Positions 32,226 through 41,013 of a stretch of 64,000 bases of DNA are shown here, in pieces. Made by a program: the position numbers and the translations under genes. Within the stretch, counting starts at the first letter, position 1. Every line of letters starts with the position of its first letter. Origin of the DNA: Cryobacterium sp. SO2 (GTDB lineage Bacteria > Actinomycetota > Actinomycetes > Actinomycetales > Microbacteriaceae); contig NZ_CP117849.1 in the NCBI RefSeq assembly GCF_026151165.2, positions 2,976,001 through 3,040,000 of the forward strand. Direction: 5' to 3'. The notes under the pieces were generated by a model that was not told the origin of the DNA, did no database searches, and saw nothing but the letters and a program-made list of their open reading frames with translations.

Positions 32226-33532
32226 GCGTCCGCGTGACCGGGGTGGATGCCGCATCCGCCCCGGTCGGCCGCCGGGGCGCGTCGCTCGGCGAGCAGACCC
32301 TGCTGCTTTGCTGCCTGATCGGCGCCACCCAGATGACCTGGGGCACGATCGTGCCCGCGCTGCCGCTCTACGTCGACAGGTTCGGCGCCACCGCGCTCGT
32401 GCTCGGCCCGATCATCGCCGCGTTCGGCTTCGGCCGGGTGCTCGCCAACATCCCGGCCGGCATCCTGCTGCGCTGGTGGAAGCCGCGGCCGTACCTCTGG
32501 GCGGTGAGCCTGCTGCTTGTGGTCGTCACCGGCCTCACCGGGCTCGCCGCGGATGCCAACTCGTTGATCGCCGCCCGGGTGGTCGCCGGGGTGCTCGGCG
32601 GCGCCGCGATCACGATCGGCTTCGCGATCCTGGTCTCCGGCGCGCCACCCGCCCGGCGCGGCCGGGTGATGGCCACCGTCACCGCCGTGCAGATGTCCGC
32701 TGGCGCGGCCGGCTCCTTCCTCGGCGGCCTGGTGCTCACCTGGTTCCCGCTCGAGGTGGTGTTCCTGGTCGCCAGTGTGCCCCTCGCCCTGGTGCTCGCC
32801 TGGGACGCCCTGCGCCCCGCCGCGCACTACTGGCTCCCCCGCGGCCGTGCCGCGACGACGCCGGATGCGTCCCACGCGCCGGTCGAGCCCCATCCGCTGG
32901 TCGAGCTTGTCGAGACCCCGCTGGCCGCCGCATCCGAATCGAGCCCGACGGCACCCCACTACGCGGGTGTGGGCGTCGTCGCTATCGTGATTGCGCTGGC
33001 TCTCAGCTCGTTCGCCACCTTCTTCGCCCGGTTCGGCGGCGAGCAGGGACTCGTGCCGGTAGCGGCATATGACACTGGCGGCCTCACCCCGCTCACCCTC
33101 GGACTGGCGCTGGCCGCGGCGACCCTGCTTTCCCTGGCCGCGCTGCCCGTGGTGGGCTCGCTCATCGACCGCGGCCGCCGGCTCGCCGTGCTCGTGCCGG
33201 GCGTGCTCGCCTCAGCGGCCGCGCTGCTGATCTTTCCCGTCGCGAACGGCCCGTGGCTGTTCGCCCTGGCGATCGTGCTCTACGGCCTGGCCACGAGCGT
33301 GGCGGGCATCGTGCCCACCGTGCTCATGAGCGAGGCCGTGCCCGCCCGGCAGAGCGGCCTGGTGGTGGGCATCACCCGCACCGCCGGCGACCTCGGCGCC
33401 GTCGCCGGGCCGCTGGTGGCGCTGGCGGTCTACGACGCGAGCGGCCTCTGGCCGGCGATCCTCGTGATCGTGGCCCTGCTCCTGCTGGCCAACCTCACCC
33501 TCGCTCGACTGCTGCTGCGCCGCGGCGCCTGA
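32222..33532 (+). CDS. MFS transporter, last gene of cluster B
   Basis: 436 aa, 12 helices, GTG start overlapping the previous stop. A long central cytoplasmic loop (about residues 203-245) carries an in-frame repeat insertion that reads HPLVELVETPL (residues about 225-235), encoded by a CTGGTCGAG-type palindrome; the remaining transporter looks intact. It probably exports a product or imports a related compound in cluster B. Substrate unknown. Confidence 0.88.
   Translation: MSVRVTGVDAASAPVGRRGASLGEQTLLLCCLIGATQMTWGTIVPALPLYVDRFGATALVLGPIIAAFGFGRVLANIPAGILLRWWKPRPYLWAVSLLLVVVTGLTGLAADANSLIAARVVAGVLGGAAITIGFAILVSGAPPARRGRVMATVTAVQMSAGAAGSFLGGLVLTWFPLEVVFLVASVPLALVLAWDALRPAAHYWLPRGRAATTPDASHAPVEPHPLVELVETPLAAASESSPTAPHYAGVGVVAIVIALALSSFATFFARFGGEQGLVPVAAYDTGGLTPLTLGLALAAATLLSLAALPVVGSLIDRGRRLAVLVPGVLASAAALLIFPVANGPWLFALAIVLYGLATSVAGIVPTVLMSEAVPARQSGLVVGITRTAGDLGAVAGPLVALAVYDASGLWPAILVIVALLLLANLTLARLLLRRGA
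32897..32917. repeat. CTGGTCGAG-type palindrome inside a coding sequence
   Basis: The same 21-bp repeat found between genes at 10241 and 25117, here in frame inside the MFS gene. It adds LVELVETP to the central cytoplasmic loop, where an insertion would be tolerated. Confidence 0.9.
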
Positions 33533-33565
33533 GCCCTGAACCCATCGGTGCGCCGGCATCCGCTC

Positions 33566-33625
33566 ACTCATTTCGGCATAAAGCACGGTCCTGGCCGCCA
33601 CTAACACTGCGAAGTTCCGAACTGA
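33566..33625. repeat. imperfect palindrome, copy 2 of a two-copy family
   Basis: Partner of 22534-22594: ACTCATTTCGGCATAAAGCAC on the left and TGCGAAGTTCCGAACTGAAG on the right. It lies in the 220-bp gap after cluster B, upstream of the response-regulator boxes. Confidence 0.5.
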
Positions 33626-33677
33626 AGCCTCCCCGCAGCCGCCGCCTGCGCACGACGTTCGGGCTGATCACAGCAGT

Positions 33678-33693
33678 TTCAGCTTGCCTTCAG
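33678..33693 (+). promoter_or_regulatory. response-regulator direct repeat
   Basis: TTCAG at 33678 and 33689, 11 bp apart, in TTTCAGCTTGCCTTCAGG, 60 bp before the response regulator. The same TTCAGC-N-TGNCTTCAG arrangement recurs upstream of the PepSY gene at 35783-35808. OmpR-type regulators bind repeats with this spacing, so this fits autoregulation. Confidence 0.6.
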
Positions 33694-33752
33694 GGGCAGA
33701 CGCCAGACTGGCTGCGGTGGCCGTGCGGCCGATCAGCTGACGAGGGGGCCGG

Positions 33753-34430
33753 ATGCGAGTCCTGGTGGTGGAAGACGAAGTGCGGCTGGCGACGGGGCTG
33801 AAACGCGGGCTCGAAGCCGAGGGCTTCGCGGTCGACATTGCCGGCACCGGGCCGGACGGCCTCTGGCTGGCCCGCGAGAATGAGTACGCGGTCATCCTGC
33901 TCGACATCATGCTGCCCGGCCTCAGCGGCTACCGGGTCTGCGAGACCCTGCGGGCCGAGGAGAACTGGACCCCGATCCTCATGCTCACGGCCAAGGACGG
34001 CGAGTGGGACCAGATCGAGGCGCTCGACACCGGCGCCGACGACTACCTCACCAAGCCGTTTTCCTCCGCCGTGCTGCTCGCGCGGATGCGGGCCCTCATC
34101 CGCCGCGGCACCAGTGCCCGGCCCACCGTGCTGCGGGCCGGCGACCTGCACCTGGACCCCGCCACTCGCACGGTCAGCCGGGGCGACGCATCCGTCGACG
34201 TCACCGCCCGCGAGTTCTCGGTGCTCGAGTACCTGATGCGCAACCGCGGCACCGTGGTGAGCAAGCGCGACGTGCTCGACAACGTCTGGGATTTCGACTT
34301 CGAGGGCGACCCGAACATCGTGGAGGTATACGTGCGGCACCTGCGCAACAAGGTGGACCGGCCGTTCGACCGGGCCGCGATCGAGACCCTCCGCGGTGCC
34401 GGCTACCGACTGGCGGCCAACGGTGGCTGA
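33753..34430 (+). CDS. OmpR-family response regulator
   Basis: 225 aa. Receiver domain with acidic pocket VVEDEVR, phosphoacceptor Asp51 (LLDIMLPG), Thr79 (LMLTAKDG) and Lys101 (DDYLTKPF), then a winged helix ([50 protein letters not shown]). The ATG at 33753 is preceded by GAGGGGGCC. Its stop is overlapped by the GTG of the histidine kinase. The direct repeats before it and before the PepSY gene suggest both are in its regulon. The signal may be envelope stress or ions, by analogy only. Confidence 0.93.
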   Translation: MRVLVVEDEVRLATGLKRGLEAEGFAVDIAGTGPDGLWLARENEYAVILLDIMLPGLSGYRVCETLRAEENWTPILMLTAKDGEWDQIEALDTGADDYLTKPFSSAVLLARMRALIRRGTSARPTVLRAGDLHLDPATRTVSRGDASVDVTAREFSVLEYLMRNRGTVVSKRDVLDNVWDFDFEGDPNIVEVYVRHLRNKVDRPFDRAAIETLRGAGYRLAANGG

Positions 34431-35751
34431 GCGGCGCACCCGGTCGATTCGCGGCCGGATCACCCTGGTGTCCACCGCGATCGTGGCGGTCACCCTGATC
34501 GTGGGCGCCCTGGTCTTCGTTCTCGTACTTCGCGGCGTGCTGCTCGACGAGGTGGGCACGGCCGTCGAACGCGACCTCGAGCAGATCGAGACCGACCTCG
34601 ACTCCGGCACGGGCGTGGCCGGTCTCGACGCCGAAGACGATGACATGCTCTTCCAGATCACCGATGCCTCGGGCGCCCTCGTCGCCGGCAGCGACGCCCT
34701 CGACGGCCGGCTGCTCAGCGTTCCAGACGGCGGCGACGCCCAGATCATCCGGGTGCCCGGCGAAGACACCGACTATCTCGTCCTGGCAGACGACCAGAAC
34801 GACACCACCATCGTGGCCGGGCGCTCGGTGGAGAACACCGACGAGGCCGTCGCCGCGGTGAGCGTGCTGCTGGCCGGGGCCGTGCCGCTGCTCACCGGCA
34901 TCGTGGCGCTGCTCACCTGGATCGTGGTGGGCCGGGCCCTGGCGCCGGTTGAACGGATGCGCCGCGAGGTGGACGCCGTCACCGCGACCAACCTCGACCG
35001 CCGCATTGCCGACCCCGGTCGCGCGGACGAGATCGGCAGGCTGGCGCACACCATGAACGGCATGCTCGACCGGATCGAACGCTCCCAGCACGCTCAACGG
35101 CAGTTCGTGTCGGATGCTTCGCACGAGTTGCGCTCCCCGCTCGCGTCCCTTCGTCAGTATGCCGAGGTGGCTCAGGCGCATCCCGACCGGGTCACCCTCG
35201 ACGACCTGTCCGAGGCGGTGCTCGACGAGGTCGACCGGCTGGAGCGCCTCGTGGCGGGCATGCTGCTGCTGGCGCGGGTGACCGAAAGCTCGATCACCAG
35301 CTCGGGAACGGACGTGGACCTGGATGACCTGATGCTCGCCGAGGCCCGCCGGTTGCGGGACACGATGGCCCTCAGCATCGACAGCACCGGGGTGGGGCCG
35401 GCCCGGGTGCGCGGCGATCAGAATCTGCTCGGCCAGGTGGTGCGCAACCTGGTCGACAACGCCGCCCAGCATGCCTCAGAGCGGGTGAGCCTGGCGCTGA
35501 GCGTGGTCGACGGGCAGGCGGTGCTGGTCGTGGAGGACGACGGCCACGGGGTGCCGCCCGGTGAGCGCGACCGGGTCTTCGAACGGTTCGTGCGGCTGGA
35601 TGAGTCCCGCGCCCGGGCATCCGGCGGCACCGGCCTGGGACTGGCGATCGTGCGGGAGAGCATGCAGGCGCACGGCGGCACCGTGCGGGTCGTCGACAGC
35701 GCGCTGGGCGGTGCCCGCTTCGAGGTGCGGCTGCCCGCATCCGCGGACTGA
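34423..35751 (+). CDS. sensor histidine kinase
   Basis: 442 aa from the GTG at 34423, which overlaps the regulator stop; a GTG 27 bp earlier is possible. Two membrane helices (about residues 12-38 and 145-170) flank an extracellular sensor of ~105 residues rich in Asp/Gly. HAMP domain, then H-box [21 protein letters not shown]-box [12 protein letters not shown]-boxes [14 protein letters not shown] and [10 protein letters not shown]. It phosphorylates the regulator encoded just upstream. The acidic sensor could bind cations. Confidence 0.93.
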   Translation: MAERRTRSIRGRITLVSTAIVAVTLIVGALVFVLVLRGVLLDEVGTAVERDLEQIETDLDSGTGVAGLDAEDDDMLFQITDASGALVAGSDALDGRLLSVPDGGDAQIIRVPGEDTDYLVLADDQNDTTIVAGRSVENTDEAVAAVSVLLAGAVPLLTGIVALLTWIVVGRALAPVERMRREVDAVTATNLDRRIADPGRADEIGRLAHTMNGMLDRIERSQHAQRQFVSDASHELRSPLASLRQYAEVAQAHPDRVTLDDLSEAVLDEVDRLERLVAGMLLLARVTESSITSSGTDVDLDDLMLAEARRLRDTMALSIDSTGVGPARVRGDQNLLGQVVRNLVDNAAQHASERVSLALSVVDGQAVLVVEDDGHGVPPGERDRVFERFVRLDESRARASGGTGLGLAIVRESMQAHGGTVRVVDSALGGARFEVRLPASAD

Positions 35752-35782
35752 CCCGGCCCGACCAGAGTTTTCTGAAGCGGCG

Positions 35783-35808
35783 TTCAGCGGGCTTCAGCCT
35801 GGCTTCAG
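35783..35808 (+). promoter_or_regulatory. triple direct repeat for the response regulator
   Basis: TTCAG at 35783, 35793 and 35804 (10-11 bp spacing), with an inverted TCTGAAG just before. The last two, CTTCAGCCTGGCTTCAGC, match the box upstream of the response regulator at 33678 almost base for base. About 70 bp before the PepSY start. Confidence 0.65.
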
Positions 35809-35875
35809 CGGCGCCTTGGCACAGTGGGGTCATCGGCCACGGCATCCGTGGCACCGCTCGAACAAGGGACATATC

Positions 35876-36466
35876 GTGAAGAAGAAGACCATCTGGATCA
35901 CCGGCGCAGCCGTCGCCGCCGTTCTCGTCGTGGGCGGCGCCGGCCTGGCTATCGCCGACCCGTTCGACACCGACGGCCCGCTCACCGGCAACACCCTCGA
36001 CAAGGCCAGCACGGCCGCCCTTGACGCCGTCGGCAGCGGCACCGTCACCGGCTCCGAGGCCGGCGACGACACCGACGCCCACGCCTACGAGGTGGAGGTG
36101 ACCCTCGCCGACGGCACCGATGTGGACGTGGCCCTGGACGACTCGTTCGGCGTGCTCTGGGTCGACGGCCTGCCCACGGATGCCGCCACCTCGGTGCCAA
36201 GCACCGGCACCGGTGACGACACCACCGGCGCCGACGATTCCTCCGGCCTGGCCGCCCTCACCGAGACCGACCGCTCGGCCGCATCCGCCGCGGCCCTTGC
36301 GGCCGTGCCCGCCGGCTCAGTGGGCACCGTCACCGAGGTCGAGCGCAGCGACGACTTCGACCACGCCTACGAGGTCGAGGTGACCCTCGAAAACGGCCAG
36401 GACATCGACGTCGAGCTCGACGCGAGCTTCGCGGTGCTCAAGGTCGACGGCGTGCCCGCGGCCTAG
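35876..36466 (+). CDS. PepSY-domain membrane-anchored protein
   Basis: 196 aa. A single N-terminal membrane helix (KKKTIWITGAAVAAVLVVGGAGLAIA) and two PepSY repeats (residues about 35-98 and 120-196), each ending in VEVTLxDGxDxDVxLD. The protein is very rich in Asp and Thr. PepSY proteins are often extracytoplasmic inhibitors or calcium- and metal-linked modulators and commonly accompany two-component systems. GTG start at 35876. The shared TTCAG boxes make it a likely target of the upstream system. Exact function unknown. Confidence 0.88.
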   Translation: MKKKTIWITGAAVAAVLVVGGAGLAIADPFDTDGPLTGNTLDKASTAALDAVGSGTVTGSEAGDDTDAHAYEVEVTLADGTDVDVALDDSFGVLWVDGLPTDAATSVPSTGTGDDTTGADDSSGLAALTETDRSAASAAALAAVPAGSVGTVTEVERSDDFDHAYEVEVTLENGQDIDVELDASFAVLKVDGVPAA

Positions 36467-36485
36467 CAATCCGCACCGCAGCCGG

Positions 36486-36938
36486 TCAGGCCGGGTCGCC
36501 GCCGCCCCAGCGGGTGCCGGCGAACTCGGCCGCGTCACCCTGGGGCGCCCGCCCCGCGGCGCAGGCCCGCAGCCGGCTCACCCACAGACGCACGAACGTG
36601 GCGGCCACGGCCAGCGGAACACACACCAGCAGCAGTCCGCGGCCGATGACAACGAGTCGGGCGGCCGCCGCGGCATCCGCCTCGAGTGCCGCCAGGTTGA
36701 GCAGCACCAGCAGGGCTCCCGTGACGGCGACGGCCACGGCCGCGGCCACCGCGGCGATCAGGGCCGGCAGGGCCGCCCGGCCGCGCTGCAGCACCAGCAA
36801 CACCGTATCCGCGACGAACGAGAGCACGAACGGCAGGATCGCGCAGAGCAGGATGACGGCGGGGAGGGCGATCACCGGCGGACGGCCGCCGAGGTCAGAG
36901 CGAGTGGCATGGAGTGATCCGTCCCGTTCAGCGTTCAC
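36486..36938 (-). CDS. small membrane protein, unknown
   Basis: 150 aa with about three or four hydrophobic segments (ALPAVILLCAILPFVLSFVA, an Ala/Val-rich helix, LLLVCVPLAVAATFVRLW) and a Cys/Arg-rich C-terminus. GTG start at 36938 with no good ribosome site, so the start is uncertain. No family recognised. It lies between the convergent PepSY gene and the NmrA-like gene. The 108-bp space after it has an inverted CGCGCCACGG...GGCGCG that may end transcription from the left. Confidence 0.6.
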   Translation of the reverse strand: MNAERDGSLHATRSDLGGRPPVIALPAVILLCAILPFVLSFVADTVLLVLQRGRAALPALIAAVAAAVAVAVTGALLVLLNLAALEADAAAAARLVVIGRGLLLVCVPLAVAATFVRLWVSRLRACAAGRAPQGDAAEFAGTRWGGGDPA

Positions 36939-37046
36939 CTAACAGGATCGGCGACCCTCAGGATCGACGGTACCAATCCGCGCCACGGCGCCACGGCGCG
37001 TGACCGCCCCCAATTCGGGGGCCCGCATCCGGGGCGGTGCCGCGGG

Positions 37047-38240
37047 TCACAGCCACGTCTGCCGATGCTCCTCGACGAAGTCGCGCAGGGTCGTGGCCGG
37101 CCGGTCGGCGAGCCGGCGGATGCTGCGGTTCGGGAACCCGACGAGACGCCGCCGCATCGCCCGGTACCAGGCGGTCTGCGCGGCGATATCGGGCGGCGTC
37201 GCCCCCTGTTTCGCGGCCAGTTCCCGGTACTCGGCCTCGGTGGTGGCGGTGTAGCGCACGGGCCGGCCGAGCACCTCGGTGAGCAGCTGGGCGACCTGCG
37301 CGAAGCCGACGGCCTGCTCCCCCGCGAGGAAATACACCTTGCGCAGGTGACCGGGTGCCGTGAGCACCCGCGCGGCGGCCCGGCCCACGTCGTTTGCGTC
37401 CACGAACGCGGCCTTGGCATTGGCCGCGGGCAACACGATCTCGTCACGCAGTCGGATGTCGTCGCGATACCGGGTCGACAGGGTCTGCATGATCACGTTC
37501 GGCCGCAGGATCGTGTACGGCGTGCGGGTGCGCTTGAGGTACTGCTCCACCAGGTGATGCGGAGACCGGTTGTCGAACCGTGCTCCCGGCGCCGACAGGA
37601 ACACGATCTGGCGCACACCGCTCTCCTCCATCGCCTGGTCGATGAAGGGGATGAGGGTGCGGCCCACGTCGCCGACGGTGGGCGGCAGGGTCAGGAAGAC
37701 CCTGTCGACGCCGGCGAGGGCGCGGGCCCAGGTGCCGCGGTCGGCGAAGTCGAAGGCGCGCACGGTGGTGCCGCTGCCGTCGACGGCGTGACCGGCAGCG
37801 GAGGCGCCCCCGGCCCGGCCCGGCCCGGCCGCGGCGGGTCGGCCCACCGTGCGGTGGGGCGCCGAGGTGGCGGGCAGGCTGCCCGGCTTATGCGCCGGGT
37901 TGCGGTACGGTTTCTGGTTGGGCGCCCGCAGCGGCTTCCCGCCGACGGGGGTGGTGCCGGGTCGGGCGCTGCCAGGGCCGCCGGGCTGCTGGCCGGTGCC
38001 GTGACCGGCGCCCGGACGAGCGCTGCCGGGTCCGCCGGGCTGCTGGCCGGTCGCGGTGCCGCTGGCGCGCCGGGCGCCCTCGGCGATCCAGGCGCGCGGG
38101 TCCCGCATCCCGGCGACGACGGTTTCGCCTGCCGCGGCGAGGGCGTCCACCACGGCCCGCCCCACAGTTCCGGATGCCCCGGTGACCAGGACCCCGGCCC
38201 TCGGCGCGGGGCGTCGGGGCGGCGGGCTCTGCTCGGTCAT
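37047..38240 (-). CDS. NmrA-like NAD(P)-binding protein with a low-complexity insertion
   Basis: 397 aa, about 100 more than usual. Residues 16-50 form the Rossmann start (GVLVTGASGTVGRAVVDALAAAG), and from about 157 the protein continues as an NmrA/QorB-type atypical short-chain dehydrogenase (RAFDFADRGTWARALAGVDRVFLTLPP). Between them, residues ~55-155 are Gly/Pro/Ala-rich and carry TGQQPGGPGSARPG twice (64 and 82, 18-residue period). The insertion sits after strand 2 and may leave the fold intact. Redox sensor or dehydrogenase; function unproven. Confidence 0.85.
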   Translation of the reverse strand: MTEQSPPPRRPAPRAGVLVTGASGTVGRAVVDALAAAGETVVAGMRDPRAWIAEGARRASGTATGQQPGGPGSARPGAGHGTGQQPGGPGSARPGTTPVGGKPLRAPNQKPYRNPAHKPGSLPATSAPHRTVGRPAAAGPGRAGGASAAGHAVDGSGTTVRAFDFADRGTWARALAGVDRVFLTLPPTVGDVGRTLIPFIDQAMEESGVRQIVFLSAPGARFDNRSPHHLVEQYLKRTRTPYTILRPNVIMQTLSTRYRDDIRLRDEIVLPAANAKAAFVDANDVGRAAARVLTAPGHLRKVYFLAGEQAVGFAQVAQLLTEVLGRPVRYTATTEAEYRELAAKQGATPPDIAAQTAWYRAMRRRLVGFPNRSIRRLADRPATTLRDFVEEHRQTWL

Positions 38241-38268
38241 CCCCTTACGTTAGTCTCCCCGCCCCGCC

Positions 38269-38766
38269 AAAGCGGCCCTGTGGCGCCCTCGCCACCCCGA
38301 AGTAACCCCACCCCGCTCTCGCGAAACCCCCGTCTCGCGAAAGCGGCCGCGCGGCGACCTCAGCACCCCCGAAGCAACCCCAACCCCGCTCTCGCGAAAG
38401 CACCACTGAAGGTCCCGTCCCCGGACCCCCTCTCACAACCCCATCCCGCGAAAGCGGCCGCGCGGCGACCTCAGCACCCCCGAACCAACCCCGACCCCGC
38501 TCTCGCGAGGACCTCATCTGGCGAAAGCGGCCGTGCGGCTACCTCAGCACCCCAGAAGCAATCCCAACCCCGCTCTCGCGAAAGCCCCACAGAAGGCCCC
38601 GTCCCCGGACCCCCTCTCACAACCCCATCCCGCGAAAGCGGCCATGCGGCGACCTCAGCACCCCCGAAGCAACCCCAACCCCGCTCTCGCGAGGACCCCA
38701 TCCCGGGAAAGCGGCCGTGCGGCGACCTCAGCACCCCCGAAGCAACCACATTCCCGCTCTCGCGCG
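38269..38766. repeat. 184-bp higher-order tandem array
   Basis: The core AAGCGGCC recurs at 38269, 38341, 38452, 38525, 38636 and 38709: spacings 72, 111, 73, 111 and 73 bp. So 73- and 111-bp units alternate in a 184-bp super-repeat (about 2.5 copies). Each unit has GCGACCTCAGCACCC and ends in CTCTCGCGA. The rest of the gap 38241-38795 contains nothing else. The arrays at 3458 and 4604 also have a 73-bp period but only share the short motif TCAGCACCC. Confidence 0.9.
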
Positions 38767-38795
38767 AGGGCAACGGATGAGCGACAGCCGCGCGG

Positions 38796-40955
38796 TCAGA
38801 CCGCGTCGAGAGTGAACAGGGCGGCCTGCTCGGGCGTCAGCAGCGGGGCCGGCAGGCCCACGTCGGCGAGCACGGCGCCGGAAAGCACCAGCTCGTCCGC
38901 GCCGGCGGCCAGCCAGGCCGGCGGCACGGTCTGCATGGTCTGCGGCGCCGGCCCCACCAGCAGCGGGCGCACCCGGTAGCGCCGGGCCCGGTCCAGGCCG
39001 GGGAACCGGATCGGTGCGGGCAGCGCGGTGCGCGGAGCGGCCAGCGCGACCTGCGCGAATACGGCGGAGGCGCCATCCGTGGCCACCACGCCGTGCAGCT
39101 CGAGCGCCGGGTCGGAGGCATCGGCGTGCACGATGACGCCGGCGTGCAGCAGCGCCCTGCGCTCCTTATAGATGGCGATCCAGGCCGCGATCTGGTCGAG
39201 CTCGGCGGCGGATGCCCGGGTGAGGTCCCACTCGATGCCGGCACTGCCGAACAGCGCCGTCGCCAACCGGAAGCCGAGGGCCGAGGTGCGCCAGGTGGTG
39301 TGAGCGGTGGCGGCGCCGAGGTGGCCGCCGAGGTACTCCGGCGGCACCAGCACGCTCGTGTAGCGCTGGATCTGCTGCCGCTCCAGCGGGTCGTTGGTGT
39401 CGCTGGTCCAGACCCGGTCCACCCGCTCAAGGATGCCGAGGTCGATCCGGCCGCCGCCCGACGCGCAGGACTCGATCTCGAGCCCGGGCTGTGCGGCGCG
39501 CACGGCGTCGATCAGCCGGTACAGCGCGGCGGTCTGCCGGTGCACGGAGCCGCCGAGCAGGTCGCGGTTGTGGTCCCACTTGAGGTACGCGATGGGGTAC
39601 TCGGCCAGCAGCGCCGTGAGCCGCTCGAGCAGCCAGGCGAACGCATCCGGGTTGGCCAGGTCGAGCACCCGCTGGCCGCGCCAGGTGGGGGCGGATGCCG
39701 AGCCGAGCAGCCAGTCCGGGTGCGCCCGGGCCAGATCGGAGTCGGGGTTGACCATCTCCGGTTCCACCCAGAGCCCGAAGTCGAGGCCCGCCGCGTGCAC
39801 CCGCTCGATCAGCGGGTGCAGGCCCTGCGGCCATTTGGCGGTGTCGACGAACCAGTCGCCGAGAGCCCGCTGGTCGTCGGTGCGGCCGGAGAACCAGCCG
39901 TCGTCGAGCACGAACCGCTCCACACCGACCTGCGCGGCGGCGTCGACGAGCCGGCTCAGGGTGGGCAGGTCGTGGTCGAAATACACGGCCTCCCAGGTGT
40001 TCAGCAGCACCTTGCGCGGGCCGGTGATCGTGGACCACGAGCGGATCCACGGGTGCAGCCGGGCGCTGAGCCCGTCCAGGCCCGCGGCCGAGTACACGGC
40101 CACGGTCCACGGAGTCGTGTAACTCGCGCCGGCGGCCAGGCTCAGCTCGCCGGGCGCGAGCAGCTCCCCCGCACCCACCACGGCGTAGCCGAGCGCGCTG
40201 CGCTCGGCCCAGACCCGCTTGTCGCCGCTGTGGGCCAGGTGCACCGCCCAGACCTCGCCGCTGCGGAAACCGAACCCGGCGGTGCCGGCGACGGTGAGGT
40301 AGGAGTCGTCGTGGCCGGGCCGGCCGTGCCGGGACTCGCGGCTCCAGGCGCCCTGACCGAGCGTGCTGCGCTGCGGGCGGCGTTCGTGGCTCCACAGTCC
40401 GGTGAAGTCGAGGATCTCCGCCGCCCGGTCTGGCACCGGCAGGATCGCGTCGAGTCCGGCCAGTTCGAGAGTGCCGGCCCCGGCTTCGGACGCGGTGTTG
40501 GTCACGGTGTGCCGCAGCCGCAGCACCCCCTGCACGGTGAGTTCGAGGTCGGTCGTCACCGTCACGGATGCATGCGCATCCGCCAGCTCGATGGCGAGCG
40601 TGTTGTCGCCGCGCTTGTGCACCGCCACCAGGGTCAGCGCTGGGTCGAGGGTGCCGGACGGAGCGGGCGAGCCGTCGGGCAATCCAACGCGCGATCCAGC
40701 CGTGGCGCCGACGCGGAAACCACCCAGGGCGGGACGTCCGCTCCAGCCCTCGGCGAGGGCGGGCAGCAGGCTGAGCCGCAGCGGCACGTCGATGGAGCTG
40801 GGTCCGACGGGCGGCACGCTCGCGGCGGCCAACGCATCCAGGTCAGCAGGGGTCAACGCGCCGAGGTCGGCACCCCAGTGCACGATCACCGGGGTGCCGC
40901 TGCCGGTGGCGTCGAGAATCAGGCTGGTGCCCGCGGCACGGAGGTGGTGAATCAT
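38796..40955 (-). CDS. alpha-galactosidase, GH36 family
   Basis: 719 aa. N-terminal beta-sandwich, (beta/alpha)8 barrel and C-terminal sandwich. The nucleophile motif reads YLKWDHNRD and the acid/base motif SCASGGGRIDLGIL, with SDTNDPLERQ close by; RFVLDDGWFSGR and GLWVEPEMVNPDSDL are typical of bacterial GH36. ATG at 40955. It removes terminal alpha-galactose from melibiose, raffinose or stachyose inside the cell (no signal peptide). It lies downstream of the galactoside ABC transporter genes but after a strong hairpin, so it may have its own promoter. Confidence 0.93.
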   Translation of the reverse strand: MIHHLRAAGTSLILDATGSGTPVIVHWGADLGALTPADLDALAAASVPPVGPSSIDVPLRLSLLPALAEGWSGRPALGGFRVGATAGSRVGLPDGSPAPSGTLDPALTLVAVHKRGDNTLAIELADAHASVTVTTDLELTVQGVLRLRHTVTNTASEAGAGTLELAGLDAILPVPDRAAEILDFTGLWSHERRPQRSTLGQGAWSRESRHGRPGHDDSYLTVAGTAGFGFRSGEVWAVHLAHSGDKRVWAERSALGYAVVGAGELLAPGELSLAAGASYTTPWTVAVYSAAGLDGLSARLHPWIRSWSTITGPRKVLLNTWEAVYFDHDLPTLSRLVDAAAQVGVERFVLDDGWFSGRTDDQRALGDWFVDTAKWPQGLHPLIERVHAAGLDFGLWVEPEMVNPDSDLARAHPDWLLGSASAPTWRGQRVLDLANPDAFAWLLERLTALLAEYPIAYLKWDHNRDLLGGSVHRQTAALYRLIDAVRAAQPGLEIESCASGGGRIDLGILERVDRVWTSDTNDPLERQQIQRYTSVLVPPEYLGGHLGAATAHTTWRTSALGFRLATALFGSAGIEWDLTRASAAELDQIAAWIAIYKERRALLHAGVIVHADASDPALELHGVVATDGASAVFAQVALAAPRTALPAPIRFPGLDRARRYRVRPLLVGPAPQTMQTVPPAWLAAGADELVLSGAVLADVGLPAPLLTPEQAALFTLDAV

Positions 40956-41013
40956 GACACTGCTTTCTTCCACAAACACAAAGTTGACTTGCCCAAAACT
41001 GCTAGTCCGGGAG

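Noticed and set aside
25463..33532. Alkanesulfonate (ssu) operon
   Set aside because: The oxygenases match RutA and NtaA types rather than SsuD, and a RutB-like hydrolase is coupled; the importer type alone does not decide.
38269..38766. Repeat-rich coding region (proline-rich protein)
   Set aside because: Frames exist on both strands only because the repeat lacks stops; there is no ribosome site, and units of 73 and 111 bp (one not a multiple of three) shift the frame.
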